Shown here: one piece after another, positions 1 to 8,721 of the stretch | How positions within the stretch are numbered: position 1 is the first letter of the stretch | How the letters are laid out: each line of letters opens with the position of its first letter | Assembly: GCF_024006985.1 (NCBI RefSeq) | Contig: NZ_JAMXIB010000004.1 | Span: forward strand, 62,001-126,000 | Direction of reading: 5' to 3' | From: Robiginitalea marina | GTDB taxonomy: Bacteria; Bacteroidota; Bacteroidia; Flavobacteriales; Flavobacteriaceae | DNA length: 64,000 nt | The notes under the pieces: model-generated | The model's input: the letters and a program-made list of their open reading frames with translations, nothing else | Told to the model about the DNA's origin: nothing | Database searches by the model: none | Made by a program: the position numbers and the translations under genes

Positions 1-2103
1 GGCGTCCGCATCGATTATATCGGGGGCACCAGCATGGGGGCCATTGTGGGGGCGTTATATGCATCGGGGTATTCGGCCCGGCAGCTCGATTCCCTGTTCG
101 CTGCCACCGATTTTTCGCAACTTATCCAGGACAACCTGCCCCGTTCGGCCAAATCCTTCCACGAAAAGGAAGATTCGGAGCGCTATGCCCTTACCCTGCC
201 CTTCAACAAGTTCAGGGTTTCTTTCCCGGCCGCCCTTTCAGGGGGTCAGAACATCTACAACGAGCTCGTAAGGGCCCTCTACCATGTGAGGGATGTCAGT
301 GATTTCAACCAGTTGCCCATCCCGTTTTTTTGCATTGCCACCGACGTGGAGACGGGGGAGGAAATCCGCCTCGACCAGGGATACCTCCCCGAGGCCATTA
401 TGGCCAGCGGCACGTTTCCATCCCTGTTCGAACCCGCCGAGGTCAATGGACGGATCCTTATTGACGGGGGCGTCCTGAACAATTACCCGGTGGATGAAGT
501 ACGGGCCATGGGGGCAGACCTGGTGATCGGGGTCGACGTTCAGCACGGCCTGCGGGACCGCGAATCCCTCACCTCGGCCACAGAAGTCCTGCTGCAGATA
601 AACAACTACCGCACGGTAGGGCAGATGAAGGAGAAATCGCTGAGGACGGACCTGTACATCAGGCCGGAAATGGACCAGTACAGCGTCATTGATTTTGCCC
701 TTCGCGACAGCATCATAGCCGAAGGGGTGCGGGCAGCGGAAAACCAGCGTCCTGCCATGGAGGCCCTGGCAGCCCGTCAGGGGAACCCCCCGCCAAGGCC
801 GCTACACCCCGGGTTGGCGGATTCCCTTCAGGTGAACCGGCTGGTCATTAAAGGGGCGAACAATTATTCCCGGGGCTATGTCAAGGGGAAATTGCGATTC
901 GACCTTTCCGAGAAAATCTCGTTTTCGGACCTCAATGAAGGGATTTCCAACCTCGCCGCCACGGGAAATTTCCAGGCCATTCGGTATGAACTGCTTTCCA
1001 GCGGGGAAGGGGAAGACATGGTCCTGAAACTGAATCAAAACCCCGTCAGGACCTTTCTGCGCATCGGGGTCCATTACGACGACCTTTTCAAGAGCGGGGC
1101 CCTGATCAACCTGACCCGGAAACGGTTCCTGTTAGACGACGATGTGGCCTCCTTTGACCTGATCCTGGGCGACAAGGTCCGCTACAATGCCGAATATTAC
1201 GTGGACCGCGGAAGTTACTGGAGTTTTGGGGTGAATTCGCGGTATAACGAGTTCGACCATGAAATCAACTACCGTGTGATCCAGTCCAATTTCCAGACCC
1301 GTGAAAACCCCAACATCAACAACATCACCCTCGATGTTGTCGACCTGACCAACCAGGTATACCTGCAGACGGTTTTGCGCGAAGAATTTGCCTTTGGGAT
1401 CGGGATCGAACACAAGCTGCTGAAATACAGCACCACCAACCTCAATGAATTGGACCCGGCGGAAAGCGCGGCGGAATTCGTGCCTCCTGCTGAGCGCACC
1501 TTTTTCGAAAAAAGCCATTATTTCAGCACCTACGGGAGCCTTATGCTCGACACGTATGACAATCGGTACTTTCCCAGTCGCGGCCTCTATTTCGACGGGG
1601 ATTTCCACCTCTACCTTTTTTCTTCCGATTTCAACGATAATTTCAGGGAATTCGCGGTGGGCAAGGCGCGGATGGGGGGAGCATTCCCCCTGTGGGGAAA
1701 CCTCAGCCTGAACCTGGAGACGGAAGGCGGTTTCAAATTGGGGACTTCCCCCGTGACCTCCCTCGATTTTGTGCTTGGGGGCTATGGAAGCATTACCCTG
1801 AATAACTTTATCCCCTTCCTCGGATACGATTTTTTGAGCCTGCCCGGCAACAGCTATGTAAAGTCCTACGCCCGGCTCGACTGGCAGTTCTCCCCAAAGC
1901 ACCACCTGATGCTCTCTGCCAATGCGGCCAACGTGGAAGACGACCTGTTCCGGACCGGGGAATGGTTTACGGCCCCAAACTTTACAGGGTATGGCCTGGG
2001 CTATGGCTGGGATTCCTTCTTTGGCCCGGTACAGGTCCTCTACTCCTGGTCGCCCGAGGCGCGCAATAATGTCGTGTTTTTCAGCATCGGGTACTGGTTT
2101 TGA
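1..2103 (+). CDS. Patatin-like phospholipase with POTRA and outer-membrane beta-barrel (type Vd-like), 5' partial
   Basis: The reading frame is open from the first base, so the signal peptide and start lie outside the window. The first codons hold the lipase nucleophile motif GTSMG (Ser at codon 11), and the partner Asp is in DGG near base 463, giving the patatin Ser-Asp dyad. After the patatin domain comes a short POTRA-like segment (about bases 820-1020) and then a long Omp85/BamA-type beta-barrel ending in an aromatic residue (GYWF), the usual outer-membrane assembly signal. This order matches PlpD-type (type Vd) proteins, in which a lipase is joined to its own barrel. It probably acts on phospholipids at or outside the outer membrane. 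Whether the lipase is released is unknown. Confidence 0.88.
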   Translation, partial: GVRIDYIGGTSMGAIVGALYASGYSARQLDSLFAATDFSQLIQDNLPRSAKSFHEKEDSERYALTLPFNKFRVSFPAALSGGQNIYNELVRALYHVRDVSDFNQLPIPFFCIATDVETGEEIRLDQGYLPEAIMASGTFPSLFEPAEVNGRILIDGGVLNNYPVDEVRAMGADLVIGVDVQHGLRDRESLTSATEVLLQINNYRTVGQMKEKSLRTDLYIRPEMDQYSVIDFALRDSIIAEGVRAAENQRPAMEALAARQGNPPPRPLHPGLADSLQVNRLVIKGANNYSRGYVKGKLRFDLSEKISFSDLNEGISNLAATGNFQAIRYELLSSGEGEDMVLKLNQNPVRTFLRIGVHYDDLFKSGALINLTRKRFLLDDDVASFDLILGDKVRYNAEYYVDRGSYWSFGVNSRYNEFDHEINYRVIQSNFQTRENPNINNITLDVVDLTNQVYLQTVLREEFAFGIGIEHKLLKYSTTNLNELDPAESAAEFVPPAERTFFEKSHYFSTYGSLMLDTYDNRYFPSRGLYFDGDFHLYLFSSDFNDNFREFAVGKARMGGAFPLWGNLSLNLETEGGFKLGTSPVTSLDFVLGGYGSITLNNFIPFLGYDFLSLPGNSYVKSYARLDWQFSPKHHLMLSANAANVEDDLFRTGEWFTAPNFTGYGLGYGWDSFFGPVQVLYSWSPEARNNVVFFSIGYWF

Positions 2104-2110
2104 GGGCCCG

Positions 2111-2152
2111 GCGTCCCCGGGACATCCCCTTCCCGGGGTCGCGCTTTTTTTC
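2111..2152 (+). terminator. Intrinsic terminator after the patatin gene
   Basis: Inverted repeat 2111-2121 with 2132-2142 (GCG, one T:T mismatch, CCCCGGG stem), followed by a T run at 2145-2152. It separates the patatin gene from hppD. Confidence 0.75.
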
Positions 2153-2308
2153 CGATATTTGCAAAAAAGGGATCGGATGACCTCTTCATTGCCCGGGAAT
2201 ACCCCCCAGCACCGCGCCATGTGGTAAGGCAACGGTTGCGCTTTTGTTCCGATACGGGCCTATATGCCCGCTGCACCCGATTTAGACAACCGAAAAAAGA
2301 TTACGCTT

Positions 2309-3451
2309 ATGGCTTTAACAGACAGTACTTCGATGAAACTTCCCATAGAGAACCCGGGGGCGGAGGATTTCCTCCCCCTGCTGGGTACCGACCACGTGGA
2401 GCTCTACGTGGGCAATGCCAAGCAGGCCGCCCATTACTATATGTCTGCCTGGGGCTTCCAGCCCCTGGCCTATGCCGGTTTGGAAACCGGGTTGAAAGAC
2501 CGCGTTTCCTATGTGTTGCAACAGGATAAAATCCGCCTGGTGCTCACCGCACCCCTGAAACCCGGGGGGGGGCTTAACCGCCACATCGACCGGCACGGCG
2601 ATGGGGTAAAGGTGATTGCCCTGTGGGTGGACGACGCCCGGAAGAGTTATGAGGAAACGGTAAAACGGGGGGCCAGGAGTTATTTTGAGCCTAAAACCCT
2701 GAAGGACGAGCATGGGGAAGTGGTGCTGTCCGGGATCCATACCTACGGGGAAACTGTCCATGTTTTCGTGGAACGGGGCAAGTATTCCGGCCCCTTTATG
2801 CCGGGCTACCGCGCGTGGGACCCTCATTATCAACCCACATCCACGGGCCTGAAATATATCGACCACATGGTGGGGAACGTGGGGTGGAACGAAATGAATA
2901 CCTGGGTCGATTTCTATGCCCGGGTCATGGGGTTTGCCCAATTGGTGTCCTTTGACGACAAGGACATTTCCACGGAATATACCGCCCTGATGAGCAAGGT
3001 GATGAGCAATGGCAACGGGAGGATCAAATTCCCCATCAACGAACCTGCCGAGGGACGCAAGAAATCGCAGATCGAGGAGTATATCGACTTCTATAACGGC
3101 GCCGGGGTACAGCACCTTGCCCTGGCCACCGACAACATCATCCAGACCGTTGGCGCCCTGCGCGACAGGGGGGTCGATTTCCTTACAGTCCCGCCCGCCT
3201 ACTATGAGGACGTCCTGGACCGGGTCGGGGAAATCGACGAAGACCTCGCCCCCTTAAGGGACCTGGGGATCCTGATCGACCGGGACGACGAAGGCTACCT
3301 CCTTCAGATCTTTACCAAGCCCATCCTGGATCGACCCACCCTGTTTGTGGAGATCATCCAGCGCAAAGGGGCAAAGTCTTTTGGAAAGGGGAATTTCAAG
3401 GCGCTTTTCGAAGCCATTGAAAGGGAGCAGGCCTCCCGGGGAACCCTGTAA
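2309..3451 (+). CDS. hppD: 4-hydroxyphenylpyruvate dioxygenase
   Basis: Converts 4-hydroxyphenylpyruvate to homogentisate in tyrosine breakdown, using non-haem iron and O2. Two vicinal-oxygen-chelate halves are visible. The iron ligands expected for the family are present in the C-terminal half: His in KYIDHMVG, His in GVQHLALA and Glu in LFVEIIQRKG. An in-frame ATG lies 45 bases upstream at 2264, but the ATG at 2309 gives the usual length (380 aa), with a conserved-looking N-terminal domain starting near FLPLLGTDHVELYVGNAKQA. A run of nine G at about 2564-2572 encodes Gly-Gly-Gly. It stands alone, with a terminator upstream and a small-RNA unit downstream. Homogentisate dioxygenase is not in the window. 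Confidence 0.95.
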   Translation: MALTDSTSMKLPIENPGAEDFLPLLGTDHVELYVGNAKQAAHYYMSAWGFQPLAYAGLETGLKDRVSYVLQQDKIRLVLTAPLKPGGGLNRHIDRHGDGVKVIALWVDDARKSYEETVKRGARSYFEPKTLKDEHGEVVLSGIHTYGETVHVFVERGKYSGPFMPGYRAWDPHYQPTSTGLKYIDHMVGNVGWNEMNTWVDFYARVMGFAQLVSFDDKDISTEYTALMSKVMSNGNGRIKFPINEPAEGRKKSQIEEYIDFYNGAGVQHLALATDNIIQTVGALRDRGVDFLTVPPAYYEDVLDRVGEIDEDLAPLRDLGILIDRDDEGYLLQIFTKPILDRPTLFVEIIQRKGAKSFGKGNFKALFEAIEREQASRGTL

Positions 3452-3537
3452 CCGCCGTTCTTCTTAACGAATTCTGAAAAATCGATGCCCAACCAATAAA
3501 ACTGTGTTAAGGTCGTCGTTAAAGTCCGTTAAAAATT

Positions 3538-3568
3538 TTTCCGGACGCCCGGGATCGATGTATTTTTG
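3538..3568 (+). promoter_or_regulatory. Promoter of a putative small RNA
   Basis: A perfect Bacteroidetes -7 box TATTTTTG (TAnnTTTG) sits at 3561-3568. A T-rich TTTC lies exactly 19 bases upstream, at the -33 position. No coding start follows within 250 bases, so the natural product is the structured RNA at 3569-3677. Confidence 0.6.
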
Positions 3569-3677
3569 TCAGCGTAAGGGGTGGTTCCCTTATAACTTTA
3601 AGTATTGGTTTTTCATAATTTAAAGTTTGGTTGGTTATTTAGGAAAAGCCCCGATCGCCTGATCGGGGCTTTTTTTG
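3569..3677 (+). ncRNA. Candidate small structured RNA, about 100 nt
   Basis: The 369-base gap between hppD and the DUF3108 gene holds no plausible reading frame but has a complete transcription unit. After the promoter come three helices: TAAGGG (3575-3580) with CCCTTA (3587-3592); AACTTTAA (3594-3601) with TTAAAGTT (3620-3627); and a terminator hairpin (3647-3670) with a T tail. All stems are perfect. I cannot assign a family. It could be one of the flavobacterial structured RNAs in Rfam or something new. The alternative is a leader with attenuator, but the next gene starts about 145 bases beyond the terminator. The remaining bases, 3678-3820, show only a weak CAACTTTG promoter-like box near 3807. 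Confidence 0.5.
3647..3677 (+). terminator. Intrinsic terminator of the small RNA
   Basis: Perfect 10-base-pair stem, 3647-3656 with 3661-3670, loop GCCT, followed by seven T at 3671-3677. Confidence 0.85.
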
Positions 3678-3820
3678 TCTGTACGCACCCCCGGAAGGGA
3701 TCGATGGCTACCTTTTTAAGGCCATCTGCGCAATACATTGGAACAAAAGTTGTTTAACTTACTGTAAATTGAGCCGGTACCCTTCCGGGGAACCGGATTT
3801 TTGCTCAACTTTGCCCTGTT

Positions 3821-4648
3821 ATGGTTGCTTTCAGAATCCTCTGGTTCTTCCTGTCCCTCGGCCTTGCCGGGGCATTGGCCCAGTACCCCACGGAAGACCC
3901 CGATGGTGCCGGCAGCCCCGCCGCCTTTGGGGAGAGCGCGTTTAAGCCGGGGGAATGGCTGAAGTTCCGGATCCACTACGGCATCCTCAATGCGAGCTAT
4001 GCCACCCTGCACCTCACTGAAGACACCATCGGGGACGTCCCGGTCTACCATGTGGTGGGCAAGGGTAAAACCACCGGTTTTGCGAGTATTTTTTTCAAAG
4101 TCGACGATACGTACGAAAGCTATTTCGGCAAGGCCGACATGAAACCGTATCGTTTTATACGAAAGGTTTATGAGGGCGGATACACCAAGGACATCGAAAT
4201 CCAGTTCGATCATCGGGGGAAAGAAGCCCTGCTGCACGATAAAAAACACCAGAAAAAAATGCGGATCCCCTTTGAGCGGACCGTGCAGGATTTGATTTCC
4301 GGGTTCTATTTCCTCAGGAATTCCTATACTGCCGAGGACCTCGAAGTAGGCAAAAGCATTGATATCGACATGCTTTACGACGACGACGGGATTTTTAAAT
4401 TCCGCCTGAAATACCTTGGGAAGGAAACCCTAAACACCAAGTACGGCAGGGTGGAATGCCTGAAATTCCGCCCCTATGTGCAGTCCGGAAGGGTGTTTAA
4501 AGAACAGGAAAGTTTATCTTTGTGGGTGTCTAACGATAAAAACAAAATCCCGATCCGGATTGAGGCCGACCTGGCCGTAGGCTCTATAAAGGCCGACCTG
4601 GACGGGTTTAACAGCCTGAAGTACCAATTCAGGATCCTTATGGATTAA
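3821..4648 (+). CDS. DUF3108 domain periplasmic protein
   Basis: 275 aa with a clear signal peptide (hydrophobic stretch ending GALAQ), so exported. The rest fits the DUF3108 family: an N-terminal EWLKFRIHYG strand, a KTTGFASIFFKVDDTYESYF segment, and a later strand around LNTKYGRVECLKFRP. Family function is unknown; related beta-rich proteins are thought to bind lipid or envelope material, which is only an inference here. It is 14 bases upstream of tryptophan 2,3-dioxygenase and probably shares its transcript, continuing into the M23 peptidase and pgi. Confidence 0.85.
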   Translation: MVAFRILWFFLSLGLAGALAQYPTEDPDGAGSPAAFGESAFKPGEWLKFRIHYGILNASYATLHLTEDTIGDVPVYHVVGKGKTTGFASIFFKVDDTYESYFGKADMKPYRFIRKVYEGGYTKDIEIQFDHRGKEALLHDKKHQKKMRIPFERTVQDLISGFYFLRNSYTAEDLEVGKSIDIDMLYDDDGIFKFRLKYLGKETLNTKYGRVECLKFRPYVQSGRVFKEQESLSLWVSNDKNKIPIRIEADLAVGSIKADLDGFNSLKYQFRILMD

Positions 4649-4662
4649 CCCACTTACTACCT

Positions 4663-5628
4663 ATGGATCAAAGGGAGCGCGTAGAGGAGCAGATCCGGAA
4701 GCTGGAAGAGAAGTACAGGGATTCCGGGCAGGACCTCAGCTCTTACCTCGATGGCTTGCTGTACCAGCGCTACCTGACCTATTGGGATTACATCCACCTC
4801 GATACCCTGCTGAGCCTGCAGGTCCCCCGCACCCATTTCCCCGATGAGGAAATCTTCATCATGTACCACCAGATTACCGAGTTGTACTTTAAGCTGATCC
4901 TGCATGAACAGCAACAGATTGTGGATGACCGGACTCAGGACGTGGGGTTCTTTACTGAAAAGCTCAACCGGATCAACAACTATTACAAAGCCCTGATATC
5001 CTCCTTCAGCATCATGGTCAGGGGGATGGAACCCGGCCAGTTCCTGCGCTACCGCATGGCCCTGTTGCCGGCAAGCGGATTCCAGTCGGCCCAGTACCGG
5101 ATGATTGAAATTTATGCCACCCCACTGGAACTCCTGGTCCACCCTTCCGAACGCCACCGGTTCTCTGCCGAACACCCCCTGGAGGAGCTTTACGAGCATA
5201 TCTACTGGAAAATGGGGGCCACCGATATCCGGACCGGGGAAAAAACCCTCACCCTCAAGCAATTCGAATACCGGTATACCCCTCGATTTATCCGGATCGC
5301 AAAAGAAGTTAAGGGGAACACCATTTACCATAAATACTTAAATTTGCCGCCGGAGGCCAGGGATAATAAAGCCCTTAAATCCGCGTTACAACGGATGGAC
5401 CTCAATGCCAATGTCAACTGGCCGCTGATGCATTTGGGATCGGCTTACCGGTACCTGGACAGGGAAGACCAGGCCGTGGAGGCCACGGGCGGCACCAACT
5501 GGAAGGAGTACCTCCCCCCCGGGTTTCAGAAGATTGTTTTCTTCCCGGCGGCACACGAGGCGGAAACCCTCGAAAACTGGGGCAAACAATGGGTTGAGCA
5601 CGAGTTCAATCCCCAAAATACAAAGTGA
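4663..5628 (+). CDS. kynA: Tryptophan 2,3-dioxygenase
   Basis: Haem enzyme that opens the indole ring of tryptophan to N-formylkynurenine, the first step of the kynurenine pathway. Family signatures visible include FIMYHQITELYFKLILHE (substrate/haem pocket), FLRYRMALLPASGFQSAQYR, and the C-terminal WPLMHLGSAYRYL with a TGGT stretch, where the proximal haem His is expected. At 321 aa it is longer than short bacterial forms (about 280 aa) because of an N-terminal helix and an inserted segment. It lies between DUF3108 (14-base gap) and the M23 peptidase (3-base gap). Later kynurenine-pathway genes are not in the window. Confidence 0.95.
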   Translation: MDQRERVEEQIRKLEEKYRDSGQDLSSYLDGLLYQRYLTYWDYIHLDTLLSLQVPRTHFPDEEIFIMYHQITELYFKLILHEQQQIVDDRTQDVGFFTEKLNRINNYYKALISSFSIMVRGMEPGQFLRYRMALLPASGFQSAQYRMIEIYATPLELLVHPSERHRFSAEHPLEELYEHIYWKMGATDIRTGEKTLTLKQFEYRYTPRFIRIAKEVKGNTIYHKYLNLPPEARDNKALKSALQRMDLNANVNWPLMHLGSAYRYLDREDQAVEATGGTNWKEYLPPGFQKIVFFPAAHEAETLENWGKQWVEHEFNPQNTK

Positions 5629-5631
5629 TAC

Positions 5632-6933
5632 ATGCGAACGTACTGGGGCATTTTTTTAGGGGCACTGCTCGTCCTTTCCTGTAAGGACCAGCCAGCTGAA
5701 ACAGCAGCGAATGACGGGGAACAGGAAAAGGCTGCCCCGGTGACCCCCAGGTTCGCCTACGGCTTCAACCTCGGGGATTTTGAGGTAGTGGAGGACACCA
5801 TCCGTTCCGGGGATAGTTTCGGGGAACTCATGCTGGCCAATAAAGTCGCCTACCCGAAGATCCATGAACTGGCCCAGAATTACAAAGACACCTTCGACGT
5901 GCGCCGAATCCGCGCGGGAAAGCCCTATTTGATCCTGAAATCGAAGGATACAGCCGGGGCGGCGCAGGTATTCATCTACCAGGAAGACCCCATCAACTAC
6001 ACGGTGGTGGATTTCCGCGATTCGGTCAGGGCTTACCGCTCCAAACGCAAGGTTACCTATGTCCAGAAAGAGGCTTCAGGGGTCATCCCGCAGGGGGGGT
6101 CCCTTTCCAATGTCATCGTGGGCCAGGGCCTCGACTATTATCTAACGTATGACCTCTCGCAAATCTATGCCTGGACCATTGACTTTTTCAAGCTGAACCC
6201 CGGGGACAAATTCAAGATCGTATACCAGGAAAAATACATCAACGACAGTATCTACGCCGGGGTCGGGCCCATTGAAGCTGCGTACTTCGAACACAACGGG
6301 GAACCCTTTTACGCCTTTGCCTACCATAGTGATTCCCTCGACGTGCGCGAGTATTATGATGAGCAGGCCAACAACCTGAGGCGTACCTTCCTGAGGGCCC
6401 CCCTGAAGTTTGGCAGGCTCTCGTCCCGGTATAACCTGAACCGGCGCATCCGGTATTACGGATACAAGGTCAGGCCGCATAAAGGCACAGATTATGCGGC
6501 TCCCGTCGGCACCCCCATCCTGGCCACGGCAGACGGGGTGGTTACGGAATCCACCCAAAAGGGAGGCAACGGGAAATATGTGAAAATCCGCCACAACGGC
6601 ACCTACAGCACCCAGTACCTGCATATGAAGGCCCAGAAGGTGAAGAAGGGGCAATTCGTGCGGCAGGGCGATGTCATCGGATGGATCGGCATGACCGGGA
6701 ACACCAGCGGCCCACACGTCTGCTACCGGTTCTGGAAGAACGGTCGGCAGGTGGACCCGCTCAGGGAAAAACTCCCCCTGGCAGAACCCCTGGCGGAAGC
6801 CCTCAGGCCCGCCTATTTCGAATATATCGATACGTACAGGGAACAACTGGACTGTATCGAATTCCCGCTTATGGAAGACGGGGAAGATTTACTGACCCTA
6901 AATGATCCTGAGGATGCCGCTGCCCAGAATTAA
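5632..6933 (+). CDS. M23 family metallopeptidase, lipoprotein
   Basis: Peptidoglycan endopeptidase-type protein of 433 aa. The N-terminus has a lipobox (LLVLSC), so it is probably lipid-anchored. An N-terminal region around residues 35-100 resembles the binding module in front of many M23 domains. The LytM/M23 domain holds zinc ligands in [11 protein letters not shown] and STQYLHM, and the last motif reads GPHVCYRF. The usual motif is H-x-H; here the second His is Cys. The C-terminus is an acidic tail. The gene follows kynA by 3 bases and its 3' end overlaps the start of pgi. Confidence 0.9.
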   Translation: MRTYWGIFLGALLVLSCKDQPAETAANDGEQEKAAPVTPRFAYGFNLGDFEVVEDTIRSGDSFGELMLANKVAYPKIHELAQNYKDTFDVRRIRAGKPYLILKSKDTAGAAQVFIYQEDPINYTVVDFRDSVRAYRSKRKVTYVQKEASGVIPQGGSLSNVIVGQGLDYYLTYDLSQIYAWTIDFFKLNPGDKFKIVYQEKYINDSIYAGVGPIEAAYFEHNGEPFYAFAYHSDSLDVREYYDEQANNLRRTFLRAPLKFGRLSSRYNLNRRIRYYGYKVRPHKGTDYAAPVGTPILATADGVVTESTQKGGNGKYVKIRHNGTYSTQYLHMKAQKVKKGQFVRQGDVIGWIGMTGNTSGPHVCYRFWKNGRQVDPLREKLPLAEPLAEALRPAYFEYIDTYREQLDCIEFPLMEDGEDLLTLNDPEDAAAQN

Positions 6934-8551
6934 TCCGACCCGGACAGGGGCCTGGGAACGCCTTGGAGCCCATTATCAGCAGCTGAAAGATAAATCCCTC
7001 AGGGACCTTTTTTCCGAAGACCCGGAGCGGGCGGAGCGTTTCTCGATCGAATGGAATTCCTTTTTGCTCGATTACTCCAAGAACCGCATCGATGCCGGAA
7101 CCATGGAGCTTCTGGAAGAACTGGCCCGGGAGTGTGGCCTGGAGCAGGCCATGGAAGCGTATTTCAGTGGCGAACCCATCAATGAAACCGAAGGCCGGGC
7201 CGTTTTACACATGGCCCTCAGGGCAGAAGCTGGCGATGGGTTCCATCTCGACGGGGTGGACCTTTACGGGGAAGTTTCCCGGGTGCGGAAGCAAATGCAG
7301 GCATTTAGTGGGGAAATCATTTCCGGGAAACGCACCGGGTATACCGGCAAAGCATTTACCGATGTGGTCAACATTGGGATCGGTGGATCCGACCTCGGCC
7401 CGGTAATGGTTACCGAAGCCCTGAAATATTACCGGAACCACCTCAGGCTGCACTTTATGAGCAACGTGGACGGCGACCACGTACACGACATCCTTCATGG
7501 CCTCAATCCTGAGACCACCTTGTTTGTTATCGTCTCCAAATCCTTTACCACCCAGGAAACCCTCAGCAATGCCCTGACCGCCAGGGCGTGGTTCCTGCAG
7601 CATACCTCCCATGAAAATGTGGGTGCCCATTTTGCTGCCGTATCGACCAATACCGACAAAATCGGCGAATTCGGCATCGCCCCCGAAAATGTTTTCCCCA
7701 TGTGGGACTGGGTCGGGGGCCGGTTTTCCCTATGGAGTGCCGTGGGCCTGTCGATCTGCCTGTCGATCGGCTATGAGCATTTTTCAAACCTCCTGAGGGG
7801 GGCCAGGGATATGGACCGGCATTTCCGTTCAGCTCCCCTGGGCGAAAACCTTCCGGTAGTCCTGGGCCTGCTGAGCCTCTGGTACAACAATTTCTTCGGG
7901 GCGGAAACCGAAGCCGTAATCCCGTATTCCCAGTACCTGCATCGCCTGCCGGCCTACCTGCAGCAAGGGGTAATGGAAAGCAATGGGAAAAGCGTCGACC
8001 GGGACGGGCACAGGGTGCCCTATCAGACCGGAACGATTATCTGGGGGGAGCCCGGCACCAATTCGCAGCACGCCTTTTTCCAGCTTATCCACCAGGGGAC
8101 AAAACTGATCCCGGCCGATTTCATCGGCTTCCGGCATTCCCTGTTTGGCGATCTCGAACACCACCACAAACTGATGGCCAACTTCTTCGCCCAGACCGAA
8201 GCCCTGATGAACGGCAAACCCGAGGATGAAGTAAGGCAGGAACTCCAGGCGCGGGGCGTATCGGGCCCTGCCCTTGACCGGTTGGCTCCCTTTAAGGTTT
8301 TCGAAGGGAACAACCCCACCAATACCCTGCTGATCGACCGTCTGAGCCCAGAAACCCTCGGGGCCCTGATTGCCCTTTACGAACACAAGATCTTTGTGCA
8401 GGGAATCCTCTGGAACATCTTTAGTTACGACCAGTGGGGCGTGGAACTGGGCAAGGAGCTCGCCAATACCATCCTCAGGGAACTGGAAGATTCAAAATTT
8501 GGCAGGCACGACGCCTCAACGCTTCAACTTCTGCAATATTTTAACCGATAA
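6914..8551 (+). CDS. pgi: Glucose-6-phosphate isomerase
   Basis: Interconverts glucose 6-phosphate and fructose 6-phosphate in glycolysis and gluconeogenesis. Both family signatures are seen: [15 protein letters not shown] and [18 protein letters not shown]. Catalytic residues expected in the family are present: Glu in GVMESNGKS, His in [11 protein letters not shown] and Lys in VELGKE. The 545 aa length is normal. I chose ATG 6914 ([11 protein letters not shown]) because family members begin at this point; an ATG four codons earlier (6902) is also possible. Either start overlaps the end of the M23 gene, which suggests translational coupling. Confidence 0.97.
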   Translation: MPLPRINPTRTGAWERLGAHYQQLKDKSLRDLFSEDPERAERFSIEWNSFLLDYSKNRIDAGTMELLEELARECGLEQAMEAYFSGEPINETEGRAVLHMALRAEAGDGFHLDGVDLYGEVSRVRKQMQAFSGEIISGKRTGYTGKAFTDVVNIGIGGSDLGPVMVTEALKYYRNHLRLHFMSNVDGDHVHDILHGLNPETTLFVIVSKSFTTQETLSNALTARAWFLQHTSHENVGAHFAAVSTNTDKIGEFGIAPENVFPMWDWVGGRFSLWSAVGLSICLSIGYEHFSNLLRGARDMDRHFRSAPLGENLPVVLGLLSLWYNNFFGAETEAVIPYSQYLHRLPAYLQQGVMESNGKSVDRDGHRVPYQTGTIIWGEPGTNSQHAFFQLIHQGTKLIPADFIGFRHSLFGDLEHHHKLMANFFAQTEALMNGKPEDEVRQELQARGVSGPALDRLAPFKVFEGNNPTNTLLIDRLSPETLGALIALYEHKIFVQGILWNIFSYDQWGVELGKELANTILRELEDSKFGRHDASTLQLLQYFNR

Positions 8552-8596
8552 ATTGCCGACTCCCCATTTGTTAAAAACTTCCCGTAATTGTTAACT

Positions 8597-8622
8597 AACC
8601 CCCCTTAAACAGGGGGTTTTTT
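8597..8622 (+). terminator. Intrinsic terminator after pgi
   Basis: CCCCCT (8600-8605) pairs with AGGGGG (8611-8616), loop TAAAC, followed by TTTTTT. It ends the DUF3108-kynA-M23-pgi run. Confidence 0.75.
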
Positions 8623-8626
8623 ATGT

Positions 8627-8634
8627 TAAATTTG
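8627..8634 (+). promoter_or_regulatory. Possible -7 box for the Oar-like receptor
   Basis: TAAATTTG matches TAnnTTTG and lies 87 bases before the receptor start. No good -33 element is seen, so the assignment is tentative. Confidence 0.35.
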
Positions 8635-8660
8635 TGAATGGTAATTTAACATTGCCTTAA

Positions 8661-8692
8661 TGCAAAAGAGTGGGTTTTGCCCCACTTTTGCA
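8661..8692 (+). promoter_or_regulatory. Quasi-palindrome in the receptor leader
   Basis: TGCAAAAGAGTGGG and CCCACTTTTGCA can pair over 12 base pairs with two bulged bases and loop TTTTGC, ending 29 bases before the receptor ATG. It could be an operator or an RNA hairpin in the leader. Confidence 0.4.
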
Positions 8693-8721
8693 CCGTTTCC
8701 AAAAACCTAAATAACACTGAC

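Noticed and set aside
1132-2232. Long minus-strand frame (366 codons) opposite the patatin gene
   Set aside because: It is a GC-driven shadow of the clearly coding plus strand; its translation shows no domain and it crosses the terminator at 2111-2152.
2564-2572. Run of nine G in hppD, and eight G in the glycogen-synthase-like gene (about 33097-33104), as possible phase-variation tracts
   Set aside because: Both tracts are in frame in intact genes of probable housekeeping type; there is no evidence of switching.
6902-6914. Earlier ATG for pgi at 6902
   Set aside because: Family members begin at the later ATG (6914); the four extra residues are not needed.
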